Made by a program: the position numbers and the translations under genes | Notes under the pieces: generated by a model | Told to the model about the DNA's origin: nothing | Seen by the model: only the letters and a program-made list of their open reading frames with translations | The model's database searches: none | Assembly: GCA_020205615.1 (NCBI GenBank) | Contig: CM035162.1 | Location: 35,738,479 to 35,802,478, forward strand | Direction: 5' to 3' | Length of the DNA: 64,000 bases | DNA from: Panax quinquefolius | Lineage: Eukaryota > Streptophyta > Magnoliopsida > Apiales > Araliaceae | In this document: positions 35,310 through 47,470 of the stretch, one piece after another | Layout: every line of letters begins with the position of its first letter | Numbering within the stretch: position 1 is the first letter of the stretch

Positions 35310-37195
35310 ATTTGAAAACATTAAATTCATCTTTGCAATCCGGCCAAAGATATTTATTCACAATTCATCTTTGCACTACAGGCCAAAGATATACAATTTA
35401 GAAACCAATAATCTTTGAGACGCGGACTTAATAGTATCACGACCACGAATTATCCATGCACCACTGGCCAAGGATATTCGTGTTTTCAATTACGATCATG
35501 ATTATACCGAATAATCCTTGGTCATAATCATACCAAGTCTATCAATGCACTACTGACGAAAGATGACTTTTACCACATCCATGAATTAATATTTCATTCT
35601 TTGAGACTCATTTCGATAATTAATCCATATCATCGAATCATCCTTGCACTACAGGCCAATGATATTCATTAGTATCACGACCACGAATTATCCATGCACT
35701 ACGACCAAAGATAATCGTGTATTCATTAATATCACGACCACAAATTATCCATGCACTACGGCCAAAGATAATCGTGTATTCATTAGTATCACGACCACAA
35801 ATTATCCATGCACTACGACCAAAGATAATCGTGTATTCATTAGTATCACGACCACAAATTATCCATGCACTACTGCCAAAGATAATCGTGTATTCATTAG
35901 TATCACGACCACAAAATTATCCATGCACTACGGCCAAAGATAATCGTGTATTCATTAGTATCACGACCACAAATTATCCATGCACTACGGCCACAGATGA
36001 CTTTCAACATAATAGAAGCATGAGGATAACGATATAAAGAATCAATCAAATGAGATAAAGGATAAATATTAAAAATTTATAATATAATTTATCCAGGATT
36101 CAAGAATATCCCCATGTTATCAATCACTTAATAATCTCATAATCTAATATCATTAATATTATAACAATATTTTAATCACTTCTTAAATTTATAAATAATT
36201 TATCTCAATTGTTTACGCTTTACCATATAATGCATTTAATCATTCAAAATGCCATACTCATAAGATATCATCACCAATTATCAAATCCCTCATCAAAAAT
36301 ATGCATATATTCTATATAGGATTCTCTAGCATAAAATCCTATTATCAACTTTGTTACTTACATAACATATTTAACTCATATGTTTAGTAATTAAACTATT
36401 TTCATGAAAAATACCAAATCAGTCCCAAAAATATTTCTTTTCTGGGTTTTAGCATAATATAGTCCCATAATGAAAATATATTTTCTCGGAATTTTAAAAT
36501 TCATTTACTATTTTTCAAAAATCAATTTCTAATTAACTCCTTAAGAAATTAGCTACCTCAAGTTTAACTCCAAAAATTCCCAAATCTTGGCAGGACCTTA
36601 CACATGTTAACGTGAGCTTCCAGTTTAAATTTCATGGTCATCGGAGTTATAGAACTCCGGTTATAGCGTTTTTTAAAAACCTAAATATTGAAATAGTCAT
36701 AACTTGCTCATTTTAAGTCAGAATGAGCTCATTTTTGGACAGGAGGTACTTTATACCATATACCTTCATGTCCCAAAAGGCCAGAATTTTTCTCATAATT
36801 TAAGTGGCCTAAACAGCCCCTCTAAAATTATATGGCGCAATTTTTTCTGCTTTTTTTGCTTTTTGCCTCCTTTGCTAAAATCAGTCCACACAAAAATCTA
36901 CAACACCTTTTCCAGTAATTCCACTTGGATTAGTTAGTTAACTCATAGATCTAACTCTAGGACTTGACCACACTCAAAAATTCAAAATATAATAGGAGAT
37001 ATGGTCAATTGAATTTTATGTTACGTTTTTCACCAAAATCTAATTTTTAACTCTTTGTGATTTCTAAGAAACTTTCATGTTTTCACATACCAACCAACAT
37101 AACTCATCATAAAACTTACTAATACTTCATATACCCATGATTTTCATCAGTTCTATACTTTTATTATGACTTTCATCATAATCCACGTAAACAGA
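35310..37195 (-). other. Non-coding LTR-derived segment replacing RT to integrase in element E
   Basis: Between the pol tail (ending about 35300) and the first residues of RT (about 37240) lies 1.9 kb without coding sequence. It contains a 57-bp repeat array (35660-36000), GTAGTGCATGGATAAT-type motifs found in LTR D, and a long stretch with paired GAACTCCGG / CCGGAGTTCTATAACTCCG phrases of the kind seen in LTRs. The same segment is in E2 (about 61680-63150). It looks like part of another gypsy LTR captured in the same orientation. Confidence 0.65.
35660..36000 (-). repeat. 57-bp tandem repeats within element E
   Basis: Units spaced 57 bp (ATTCATTA at about 35721, 35778, 35835, 35892 and 58 bp later at 35950), each with ATCACGACCACAAATTATCC then ATGCACTACGGCCAAAGATA. 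As 57 is a multiple of three, long spurious open frames appear on the plus strand; they are not genes. E2 has only one to two units at the matching place (about 61800-61930). Confidence 0.85.
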
Positions 37196-37239
37196 TCCTT
37201 TTTGTTGAAGAAATATTTGAGGGTTTAAGAAATTGGTTT

Positions 37240-37960
37240 TTGTACTGGGGTCAATACAAAATTCGATTTCACGTTCTAGGGTAGGCTAGGAAGTCTTCAA
37301 GAATACGCCAAGAAATTTATTAATGATAGAAATATCATTCAAAATCATTATTTCGTCCAAGACTTGGATAATCGTCACATTAATACCAACTGTGACTTCT
37401 ATCCCTTAACTCCGATATAAGACCTCACAATGATACCTATCAACTTGCCATCTTGATCCACGACGTCGCCTCTGAAAAGTCCGGCTTCGGTGCATTTCAC
37501 ACAAAGAAGTCAACAACGAAAGGATCGGGGCTCTTTACTTATGGCTTGATATGACAATGATTGACTTTAGTGGTTTGGTTACTTTGAATTACACAACAAG
37601 TTGGTTATGAATATAAAAGCTAAAAACCTTACGAAAAGCATGATGAGTAGTTAACCAATTGATTCCTAAAATCACATCAAAGGCAAATATTTTCAAAAAG
37701 ATAAGATCGACGAATTAACGTGAAAATGTTTATTTGAATCAAACAAGATTTAAAAATAGTAAGCGATAACGAAGGCTCCTACTAACGAAGTTTCAACCAA
37801 TAAGTCAAAGTTTAACTTCTTGAGTCAAATTTAAACGTTGAACACAACTAGGTGAAATAAAAGAGTGGGTAGAACTGGTATCTAATACGGTATAGACTTA
37901 TGAGCTTATGATTAACTTACCCGTGATAATTTTATTCAGTTCCTCGTCACGAGAAAAAAA
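37240..37960 (-). pseudogene. Protease and N-terminal RT remnant (element E)
   Basis: On the minus strand the RT edge is recognisable near 37300-37240 (REIEFCID then a broken tail, as in element D at 48885-48915). The protease part lies around 37640-37900 (AFDVILGI-like sequence near 37690, before the ACTACTCAT phrase that also follows protease in D). An extra piece of about 170 bp near 37370-37540 is not in D but resembles A at 5780-5890. Frameshifted throughout. Confidence 0.6.
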
Positions 37961-39129
37961 ACGCTCTCTCTAAAACTACCGGCTTTGGTTTGTGCAGGAA
38001 AACCTTTGGTGCCTCCATCCTAGTTGAATTTGTCTTGATGAAACACAAAATCGAGCTAAGTGACCTTCTCTTCCATAATTATAACATGCTTTGGGCGGCA
38101 TGCGCTGAGTTCGGACCGATGTGTCACTCTCCTCCGCATTTGAAGCATATGATAGGTGGTCTTTCTCCTTCCTTAACAACGGTCTTTGGTCTTGTCGACG
38201 CTTTCCATCATTATTAAATCTCCTTTTCTTGAAATGTCCATTCTTATTGTTTTGTACGATTACCACCGAAGTGGTTACCATATTTGGCATGTTGATTCCT
38301 CCACGCTTTGTTGTCACCGCTTGATGACTACTCTCATTTGGTATTATAATTTTGTCAATTTGCTCTCTTTTAGTTAAAGAACTCGTTATCGCGCTCCACT
38401 AATGAGCCCTATTTACAACATCCGAATAAAACGCAGCTTTATGAGAAATAAGATGTTGACGTATCTCTGCTTCAAACCTCTTAAAAACATTCGCGCCATT
38501 CTCTCTTCATTATCCACCAAGTGGGGATATGACCGTGATAACTCGCAAATTTTGCCTCGTATTGCGACACGGTCATATTGTTTTGTTCCAACTTGATAAA
38601 CTCCACCTCCTTCATGTGGGCGAATACTTTCGGAAAGTATTTGTCGTTGAATGACTCTGGAACTTCTCCCAAGATATCTTGATGCAAAGAAGTTGAGTAC
38701 GTTTCTGGAATTCCCACCAAAGAATCTGCCTCTCCGCCGCAACATAAAAAGCGGCAAAAGAACCTTTTGCTCCTCGGAGCATCCCAAGACATCAAATATC
38801 TTGGTAATCTACTTTATCCATGCTTCCGCCGTAAGTGGTTTTTGCTCTCCCTAAACTCCGGTGGTCTCGGCTCCTTGAATTGTTTAGCGGTGGCCGCCCA
38901 AGAGTTTTCCGTGTTTTCACCTACGCTTTTGGATGGCGATCGCTTTTACTTTGATGTTGCATGAATTCTAAAACTTCTTAAACGTCTGCCGTCGTTAAAT
39001 CGATTGATCGATGTTTTTGTTTACAGGAGGATTATCGCTATCCTGTTGCACATTGTCCTGATTATTGATCTGTGGAGAATCAACAGTCTCATGTGCTCCA
39101 TTGCTATTCTCAACATTCTCGGATGCCAT
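37961..39129 (-). pseudogene. gypsy gag remnant (element E)
   Basis: It starts MASENVENSNGAHETV at 39129, very close to the D gag start, and stops within about 45 codons. Then come the EEQKV block (38780), LVDNEERMARMFLRGLK (near 38500), HFKKRRFNNDGKR (near 38240) and a zinc knuckle CYNYGREGHLARFC (about 38080-38040), again with Tyr for the second Cys. At least three frame changes. Nucleocapsid/capsid precursor in origin. Confidence 0.75.
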
Positions 39130-39302
39130 TTTCAAACACTGCCACAAAATAAGGGTTAATTGACATGCAACATATTATCACTATACTCTGGCCGACCAAT
39201 CAAATACCAAATAAACTTAGGAAGGTCATGCTAGCGAAGGAATTCCCCGTCTCTCCCCTCCTAGTTCTTACCTCGCATCTTAGCCAGGGATCATATCTCT
39301 AA

Positions 39303-39314
39303 GCTCTGATACCA
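39303..39314 (-). other. Primer binding site of element E
   Basis: TGGTATCAGAGC on the minus strand, two bases from the LTR end at 39317. Matches initiator Met-tRNA. Confidence 0.9.
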
Positions 39315-39316
39315 AC

Positions 39317-42029
39317 CGCGACGCCCACAAAATTAGGTATCGTCACCCATCTTGGGTCGCCACATACATGGTACATAAATTCAAATACTGACTTACTAAT
39401 ATAACTGCATGGTATGCAATACGACATAAAGCGTGAGTTTGAATAAAAATATTGTCTACTAGATATTATACAAACTCAAAAAAGAGTCCTCATTACAACT
39501 ATTATCACACTATTTCACGAATCAGCGAGGACTACTAATGCTATCCTCTGGACCATTACTCTCGTTTCCCGACTCGTCCCAACTATTTCTCATTTCACGA
39601 AGAGAAAAGGAAAGAAAGGGTGAGCTCAACTAGCCCAAGAAGAAATATTATGACTAAGATAATGCGAATAATTTATCATTAGCCTTCAACAAAGTTAAAC
39701 GATAAAATACAATAGACAACAAGTTTAATCTGCAATGGAATAAGCAATCCATTAAAAGAGTCAAGTAGAGAATAAAGTCTACTATCTTTTAGGTTTTAAA
39801 AGGTTTTTCATCATTTGTTATAGTGAGACTCGACTTTAATAAATAATCCACATCATCGAATCACCCCGCACTACTGACCAAGGATATTCATCAAATTATC
39901 AATGGTCATGACTACACCGAATCACCCCTCGGTCATAATCATACCAAAACTATCCATCAACGCATTACAGAGCCAATTGAGGACTTTTATCACATCATTT
40001 ATAACAAGCCATGATTATACCGAATGATCCTCAGTCATAATCATACTAAGTTCATCTATACACGTAAAGTCAAGAAGATAACATAATATAACATGAGGAT
40101 GATGACAATGACATAATAATTCAATAAAACAAGTTCAAGAATTATTTTATCCAGGAATTATTAACGTCCAATTGTCAAAATGATATCTTTTTTTTGTAGA
40201 GTAAAATTCAAGAATGATCGAAAGAATATTTCCATGAAAAGATCTTGGATGAAGCGCAAATATCAAGGATATTCCACTAATTTCATGGAGTATAGAAGTC
40301 AAAGATTTAACCAACCGAGTATAATAAAGAATGGAATAACAAAAGAAATCACCACGCATGCGGTACTTGCGATGGCGAGTTATTCCAACGAGAATAATAA
40401 TAACGGAACCAAAGGTGAAATTCACACCGACGGTTGGTGATCCAACAGAATAATAAATGCTGAATAATAAACAATGGAACCAGTCCTGTAAAACACACGC
40501 ATGTGGATATTCCAAATGAATAATAAATGCGGAATAATAAACAATGGAACCGTGTCCCATGTAAAACACACGCACGAGACGAGGATATTCCAATGTAATA
40601 ATAAAGAATGGAATAATGAAGGAGATCTCCAAGTATAGGGATTCACAGTATACAAAGTTATTCAACGTAATAAATAAGAATGGAATAATATAAGGATTTC
40701 ACCAAGTATAGGGTATGCTGCATGATACAAGGTTATGTATAGGGTATACCACTTTTTACAAAAGTTATTCCAATGAATAATAAGCAATGGAATAACAATG
40801 CTTCTCTTCATGAATAAGAAAGAATAACACCCCTTACGAATACAACAAATAATATTCCCTACCTTAGAAGAACCTAATATTGGCAAGGTGAAGTAGCGAG
40901 AATACTTTTCTTCTTTCTCTCTATAGTTTCTCTCTCAGAGTTTCAAAGTGAATTCGTGAAAAATAATGAAGCACTAGGCCTCTATTTATAGAAGATTTCT
41001 AGCTTTTTTGCCATGTGAAAAGCGAAGTGGCTTGACGACCGGTGATGATGTGGTTTGAAAAGTTTCGATGTAATGTGAAACGACAAGTGGTTCGGCCTTT
41101 TGTAATGTGAAACGACAAGTAGTTCGACCTCACCGTAATGTGAAACGACAAGTGGTTCGACACTTGTAATGTGAAACGACAAGTGGTTTGGCGCTTTAAT
41201 GTGAAACGGCAAGTGGTTTGGCGTCTGGTAAAGGTAATTACTATTGACGAAGGTAATTACTATTCACAAGGGTAATTACTATCGACGAAGGTAAATACTA
41301 TTGATGAAAGGTAATTACTATTGACGAAGGTAATTACTATTGATGAAGAGACTCTTAGATGATGACATATGGGCCCCCATAAAATAATCAAACTTACCAC
41401 AAATGTCTCATAATGACTCTTTATATACATCAAGGATTGAATAAATATTACCACAAATCATTTTATTTTTAATCAACACATATTTAATCTTTCAACAATT
41501 ATTAATCATTTATAACTTGTCGTCTCAATTATTGATTTAATACTATAACATATTATACAGATGATACTGTGACAATAATTGAATCAATAATATAAGAGAT
41601 ATGATGCAGCAATTACTGTAGCAATAATTGAGCATAGCTAAGTGACTTCTCACGTAAGCATCAATAATCAATATCGTGTGCTACTATACAACTACACGTA
41701 TTACTGTACTTTTACTACTGGGTAGTTCAACAGTTTTAACGGTAACACCTCTGCCGTTATTTTTATAGAAAGATAATTTTGTCATTTTCTAACTACGACA
41801 ATACTTCCGTTGTGGGGTCCACTTAATGATTGAGTAGTCGTATTAATATTCCCCGACAAAAAAAGAATATTCCCAGGAGCCAAAACGAATATTTTATAAC
41901 AACTTGCATACTTTGCAAAATTTATAAATACTACCCACAACTATAATATTATCTCAAATTCACACCATAATATTAAAAAATTATTTCGACAAAAATTAAA
42001 TCTTTATTGATAAAATCTGGGGTCTCACA
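39317..42029 (-). repeat. 5' LTR of element E
   Basis: On the minus strand TGTGAGACCCCAGATTTTAT ... CTAATTTTGTGGGCGTCGCG; the last bases differ from the other LTR (GTCACA). TATA box at 40982-40991, tandem arrays at 41020-41225 and 41230-41347. Otherwise very similar to the 3' LTR, with differences clustered at CAG/CTG sites. Confidence 0.9.
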
Positions 42030-44039
42030 AAGTTCGTGTTGATTAAAGATGAAATTGATAGCTCCATTGTGTTGGGATTATTAGTGTTAGTAGAAATCGA
42101 CATCTATTTCGATAATAATGGATGTCTGGAGGTTATATTGATCAATCAGGTAATTAATCGAATAAATGAGCAATTAATTGCTATTAATTTACATGCTTAT
42201 AACTATGTGTTCACATTTGTGTACTATTGATTCACATTCATGTACTATTAGGGGAGGTGGTGCAAGATTGATAATACTTGCATGACTAAATTAAAAATGG
42301 AGGTATAGATGAAGGTACTATACTGTAATTATTTTTTTCATATGATTGTACTATTGATTCACATGATTGTACTATTGATTCACAAGATGTACTATTAGGG
42401 GAGGTGGTGCAAGTTTGATAATACTTGCAGGACTAAATTAAAAATGAAGAAAAAGATGAAGGTATTATACTGTAATATTTCGAGCCCCAAAAACTTGCAA
42501 TTATCGAAACTATATTTTCCTATAAATAGAAGCTCATTCTTCTTTCATTCTCACCAATTCACTAAGACTCACAAAAGCATTTATAGAGAGAGAATCTTTA
42601 GAGAGAAAGTAGAAGAGAAGCCTGCTACCTCGCTATTCCAGTATCCAGTCTTCTTCTGAGGTAAGGGATATTATTTTGTTCAGTATTCATAGGAATAATA
42701 TTTTCTTCCATACTCTGTAGTATGTGAGTAATATTATTTTGTCTCGTATTCCTGATTATACCATCATTCGGTTAAAGTATTGCTTCTATATTCCGTGAAA
42801 TTAGTAGAATATCCTTAAAATTTGCGCTTCATCTAGTATCGCTTCACAAGGATATTTTCTGCACATTCTTGTTAAATTTTAAGTTTTTTATGCTGGAGTA
42901 CTGTCCATGAGTACTATTCATTTATACGATACTATTCATAAAAGTACTATTCATGGGTACTATTCACAAAGTACTTTTCACGAGTACTATTCACAAAGTA
43001 TTATTCATGGAGTACTATTCCCGAAGTACTATTCACGGTATACTATTCACTTGGGTACTATTCATCCGGAGTACTATTCATAACAAAAATTGATTTCTTT
43101 TCGGTCCAAATCATTTTTGATACATTATCATTCTTGAATTTTACTCCACAAAGCGATGATCATGTTGATAATTTGACAATATTGAATTACGGATAAATTA
43201 AACTATAAATCTTTAAAAATTTATCCTTGAACATGTTTTATTGAATTCTTATATCATTGTCATCATCCTCATGTTTATATTATGTTAAAAGTCATCAATA
43301 CATGGCTGTAGTGCATAGATGGACTTGGTATGAATATGCCCAGGATTATTCTAAGATAATCACGACCGTAATGTTACAAATGATGTGGTAAAAGTCCTCA
43401 TTGGCCCGTAGTGCATTGATGAACAGTTGTTGGCATGATCATGTCCATTGATGAATACACGAATATCCTTGGTCTATAGTGCATGGATAATGTGTGGTCG
43501 TGATACTAAAGAATATCATTGGCCGTAGTGCAGGGGTGATTCGATGATGTGTATTATTTATTAAACTGTGTTTCAGCGATAAAAGTGATGAAAAACCTTT
43601 TAAATCATAGAAGATAGTAGATTTTATGCTCTACTTGACTCTTCTAATGGATTGCTTGTTCCGCTGCAGTTAAACTTGATGTTTGTTATATTTTATCAGT
43701 ATAACACTGTTGAAGGCTAACGATAAATTATTTTGCATTATCTTAGTCATAATATTTCTTACTGGGCTAGTTGAGCTCACCCTTTTGCTTTCATTGTTCT
43801 CTTCAGGAAATGAGAACGTAGCTGGGACTAGTCGGCGAACGGAGTGACGGTCCAGATGATAACATTAGTAGTCCTTACTATTCTATGAAATAGTGTGATA
43901 ATAAATGTATTGAGGACTCTCAGTTTACGTTTTGTCGTATGTTACATGACAGTTATATTATTAAGTTGTATTTGAATTTTGTACCATGTATTTGGCGACT
44001 CAAGATGGGTGATGTATACCTATTTTTGGGGGCGTCACA
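42030..44039 (+). repeat. 5' LTR of element D, second piece
   Basis: Resumes with AAGTTCGTGTTGATTAAAG, identical in context to 57121 in the 3' LTR. It contains the TATA box (42521-42529), a TACTATTCAC array (42895-43085), TTGGCCCGTAGTGCA repeats (about 43300-43540), the GGGCTAGTTGAGCTCACCC motif near 43764, and the end TTTTTGGGGGCGTCACA. Confidence 0.9.
42521..42529 (+). promoter_or_regulatory. TATA box of LTR D
   Basis: TATAAATAG, followed by TCTTTCATTCTCACC within 30 bp. The 3' LTR copy is at 57589-57597. Confidence 0.6.
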
Positions 44040-44041
44040 GT

Positions 44042-44053
44042 TGGTATCAAAGC
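44042..44053 (+). other. Primer binding site of element D
   Basis: TGGTATCAAAGC, one change from the initiator Met-tRNA complement, two bases after the LTR end. Confidence 0.85.
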
Positions 44054-44226
44054 TTAAGGATATGATCCCTGGCTGAGATATGAGACTAAAACTAGGAGGG
44101 GAGAGACGGAAAATTCCTTCGCTAGTATATCCTACCTAAGTTTATTTGGTATTTATTTGGTCGGTTAGAGTATAGGGATAATATGTGACATGTCAATTAA
44201 CCCTTATTTTGTGGCAGTATTTGAAA

Positions 44227-44573
44227 ATGGCATCCAAAAATGTTGAGATAAGCAATGAAGCACATGAGACCGTTAAGTCACCAACGATCAATACCCAGGA
44301 TAATGTGCATCAGGATGACAATAATCCTCAAGCAAACAACGCTGACCAAATGATGGACGATGGGATGTTCAGAGGCTTTATGCAATTCATGCAACATCAG
44401 GTGAGAGCGACTCCTGTTCAAAATGCAGGAGGAAACATTGGCAACTCTCGGACGGTCACCGCTAAACAGTTCAAGGAACTGGGACCACCGGAGTTTATTG
44501 GAGAGCCAAAACCACTTAAGGCGGAGACGTGGATAAAGCAGATCACCAAGATATTTGATGTCTTGGGATGCTC
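44227..44573 (+). pseudogene. gypsy gag, N-terminal part (element D)
   Basis: An ATG at 44227 opens a clean frame beginning MASKNVEISNEAHETV, with an acidic/Asn-Gln-rich N-terminus, the DDGMFRGFMQFMQ segment and the conserved KAETWIKQITKIFDVLGC block. Upstream in-frame codons from 44185 are probably leader. It is intact up to 44573, where element F1 is inserted inside the codon block after GC; the sequence resumes at 47471-47475 with the same TGCTC. Only the insertion breaks this part of gag. Confidence 0.85.
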
Positions 44574-47470
44574 TGTAACGAATGAACGGTTTGAGTTGTG
44601 ATTAGAGGGACGAGAATCCTTGTAAGGAGGGAATGATGTAATAATCCGATTTTTTATTATAATATTTAAATATTTATTGAATTATATAAATATTTAATGG
44701 ATGTGTTTATCGTGAATAAATGTTTGTTTGATTTGATTAATTAATTATTTAATAAATAATTAATGAGTTAAGGAAATTATGAGATAGTATTCTAATTTAA
44801 CTTAATTAGAAAGTTTATAATGATTAAATGAACTATTATAATGTTTTATTTAATTTATTAAATAAAGTGTGACAAATGACTTTATTATAAGTGGTTATTA
44901 AAGTAAATTAAAGTAGTTTTAATTTAGTTTTGCCAAACAAGGCTTATGTATATTAAGTCTTTAAGTTTTAAATAATTTTGCCAAACAAAGCTCTATGGCT
45001 TTTGGATTTTTAAATTTGAATTATTAATAATATAAATTAAATTAAACAAAATATAAATAAAATATATATTAAATTGATAACCGTTGTTTTAATAAGGCAA
45101 TTAGTGGCATCGGTTTTAAAACGTTTGAAAAAGACGTTCGTTAGTTTTATTTTATGTTATGTATATTGTATATGGCTTAAGCCTAAGAAAGAAAACAGGA
45201 ATTTTTAGAAACGGTTTTCAGAGAAAGGAAAGAAAGTTACAGAGTATTTGTGAGAGGATTGAGAGAGAATTCTTGCAGTTTCAAACGAATTATAGTGGAG
45301 TTAGCAAATATTATCTTAGTAATTGAAGGTATGTGCTTTAAACTTAATATTATATAGATATATGTATATGTATGAGTTTTACGGCATAAAATTTCTATGT
45401 TCCGAATTAGGCAATACAACTGAATTATGGTAATTGTAGGTGGTTGTATTGTTATAACTAGCATGAACATGAACATGAACGAAATTGGTTTTACAGTAAA
45501 GATAAGCATGAACATGGCTTGGTAATAAATGAGTAATTGACTGTTAGCTAACCGTGGAATTTAACGTTGAGTATATTAATTTGTTATGAAGTTCAGAGAA
45601 TCGTAGTCTCAAGGAATCAAAATTGGTTTATAAACTGTGATTACCGTGTTCAGTGTCTAGAAGTATAAAAATAGACTTTTTGGGTTTAAAATATGGTTTT
45701 CAAGGAATTAAGTTTTCTGTGATTGTTGTTTAGTGGTTTAAATTAGTATATGCATGTTGGGTGATGTGTATATGTGTAATTGGCATAAGTTATACATGTT
45801 AATTAGTGTTAGAGATTAATTTATAGTTAGAAATTTAGTTTTTCTGTTCTCCGATGGTTGGGTTCTATGAGTTTGGTATTGTTGTAGAAAATTATTCATC
45901 TAGCGCCATCGGCTAGCTTAGTCCTCGCGTCCAGCGCTGTAATTCGCGCCCCAGTGCCAATTTCACGCCCCGGCACCACTGGTTAGCCTAGTTCTTGCGC
46001 CGCGGCGCCGGAACAGAAGTCTGGGTCAGACAGTTTTGACGTCCTATAGTAAAATGGTCATAACGTTTTTATACGAACTCCGATTGAGGTGATTCAAGAT
46101 GATCCGGAACGAGGACGAGTAGACCTACAACTTTAGTTCTTTAAGTTTTTAAATTTGAGGTCTGTAACAGTAGTAAAAATGGTCATCTTTAGGACTGTTA
46201 TGTTTTCGGGGGCAATCGGAGGGCGTCGGGCATGCACATATGCATGTGTAGTGCTCCTGACGATAAAAGATGTTATTCTAAGTTATAAAACTTAAATATT
46301 AATAAATATAATGATGCTTAACATTAATAAATAATGTATTAGATAAGTTATAGAAGTATAATAAGCATACACAAGAGAGGCAAATCGGGCATGTGACGAT
46401 TGAACGTCGAAATGCCGTGCCAAGTGTTAATGAACTTAAAAAGTGTTTCAATTCAATTGGATGAATATTATAAGATATGTAATGGATTTAATATAAAACT
46501 AATAAGTAGTCCTAGCAAGACTTAAGCACTTGAATGAACTGCGAATATGAAATATAGTGAGATATAAGTTGAAAGTTAACACAATTAAGTTGAACATTGT
46601 GTATTTATGATAGGAAAGGTTATGAGACGTAGAATAAAGTTTACATTACAACTACTATGCGTTGCTATGTGACTAATGGTTAATGTGAATGATTATATAA
46701 TTGTGTAGGGCATGTGAAGTCCAGATATCTGTAAGCTGTTAAACTGTTATTGGTAAACAACGATCAAGGCAAGTCTTTCAGTTCCTATTTGTTACGTGGA
46801 CTTGATAAACTGTTTTAAATTGCATGATATGTTATACATGTTGAAATCATGAAATGTTCAAGTCAATTTATGACTGCATTGTTTTGGTTAAATAAGGAGG
46901 ATTGAGTAAGGAACTCAATCTTTATATTTGCTATGTAAATAAGGAGCATGTATGCCATGTTACTTTAATTATTATGATATGTATGTTGAGCATATTATTA
47001 TGTGTTATGTGATGCATGAAAACTATTAGATTTTGCTGGGCTGTCGAGCTCAACCTTGCAAATAACCATTTTTGGAGGTTAAAGATTTAAGGTAAGGATA
47101 TGTGCTACGTGAATTATAGAGATCCATATTCACGAAGATTACTTATGTTTTATGGGAAATGTATTTAATATTTTGAATGTAACATGTTGTTGAATTGTAA
47201 GTTGAGTTATTCGGTGTATATGGATATCTATTGATGATGTAAGACTTTGTATAGTCATTTTGTTGTAATGATTCATGATATAAGTACGAATCGAAGAGAT
47301 GTAATGTAAAGGTTGCGATTTAGGGCAATAAAGAAGGAAATGTATAAAAGTTTTAAATATTCTGCATTTTATTAAGTTTAACATTGAATAATGATGTAAG
47401 ATCAGAAGTTAGATGTATTATTAACGGCCGAAGTCGAGATTTAAATGGTATGAATTTTGGGGCCGTTACA
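44574..47470 (+). mobile_element. F1: gypsy-type LTR unit with a 63-bp 5' extension
   Basis: Inserted in D gag with TGCTC on each side (44569-44573, 47471-47475). It starts TGTAACGAATGAACGG and ends TTTGGGGCCGTTACA (TGTAACG...CGTTACA at the tips). 63 bp in, AAGGAGGGAATGA is followed by TGTAATAATCCG, which looks exactly like a polypurine tract plus LTR start. The remaining 2.8 kb reads as an LTR (GGGCTGTCGAGCTCAACC near 47038; no coding sequence). F2 has the same architecture. Confidence 0.85.

Larger units (their letters stand above)
32501..42029 (-). mobile_element. Ty3/gypsy element E, non-autonomous, nested in LTR D
   Basis: A complete insertion of 9529 bp flanked by AAGTT (32496-32500 and 42030-42034). 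On the minus strand: 5' LTR 42029-39317, PBS, gag, protease, N-terminal edge of RT, a non-coding 1.9-kb segment, the pol tail, purine tract and 3' LTR 35221-32501. RT palm, RNase H and integrase are absent. A second member (E2, from 58838) has the same architecture, so this is a family and not a one-off deletion. It would need enzymes from a related element. Confidence 0.88.

Noticed and set aside
35640..36000. Possible CRISPR array
   Set aside because: The repeats are directly contiguous with no unique spacers, and the sequence is plant nuclear.
35644..36037. Two overlapping repeat proteins (ITTTNYPCTTAKDNRVF and a second frame)
   Set aside because: The 57-bp repeat is a multiple of three and leaves two frames open. 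The array lies in a non-coding LTR-derived segment and is not conserved in E2.
44574..44636. F1 as an element with its internal region removed by a private deletion
   Set aside because: F2 has the same 62-63 bp piece and the same start, so a private deletion in F1 cannot explain it.
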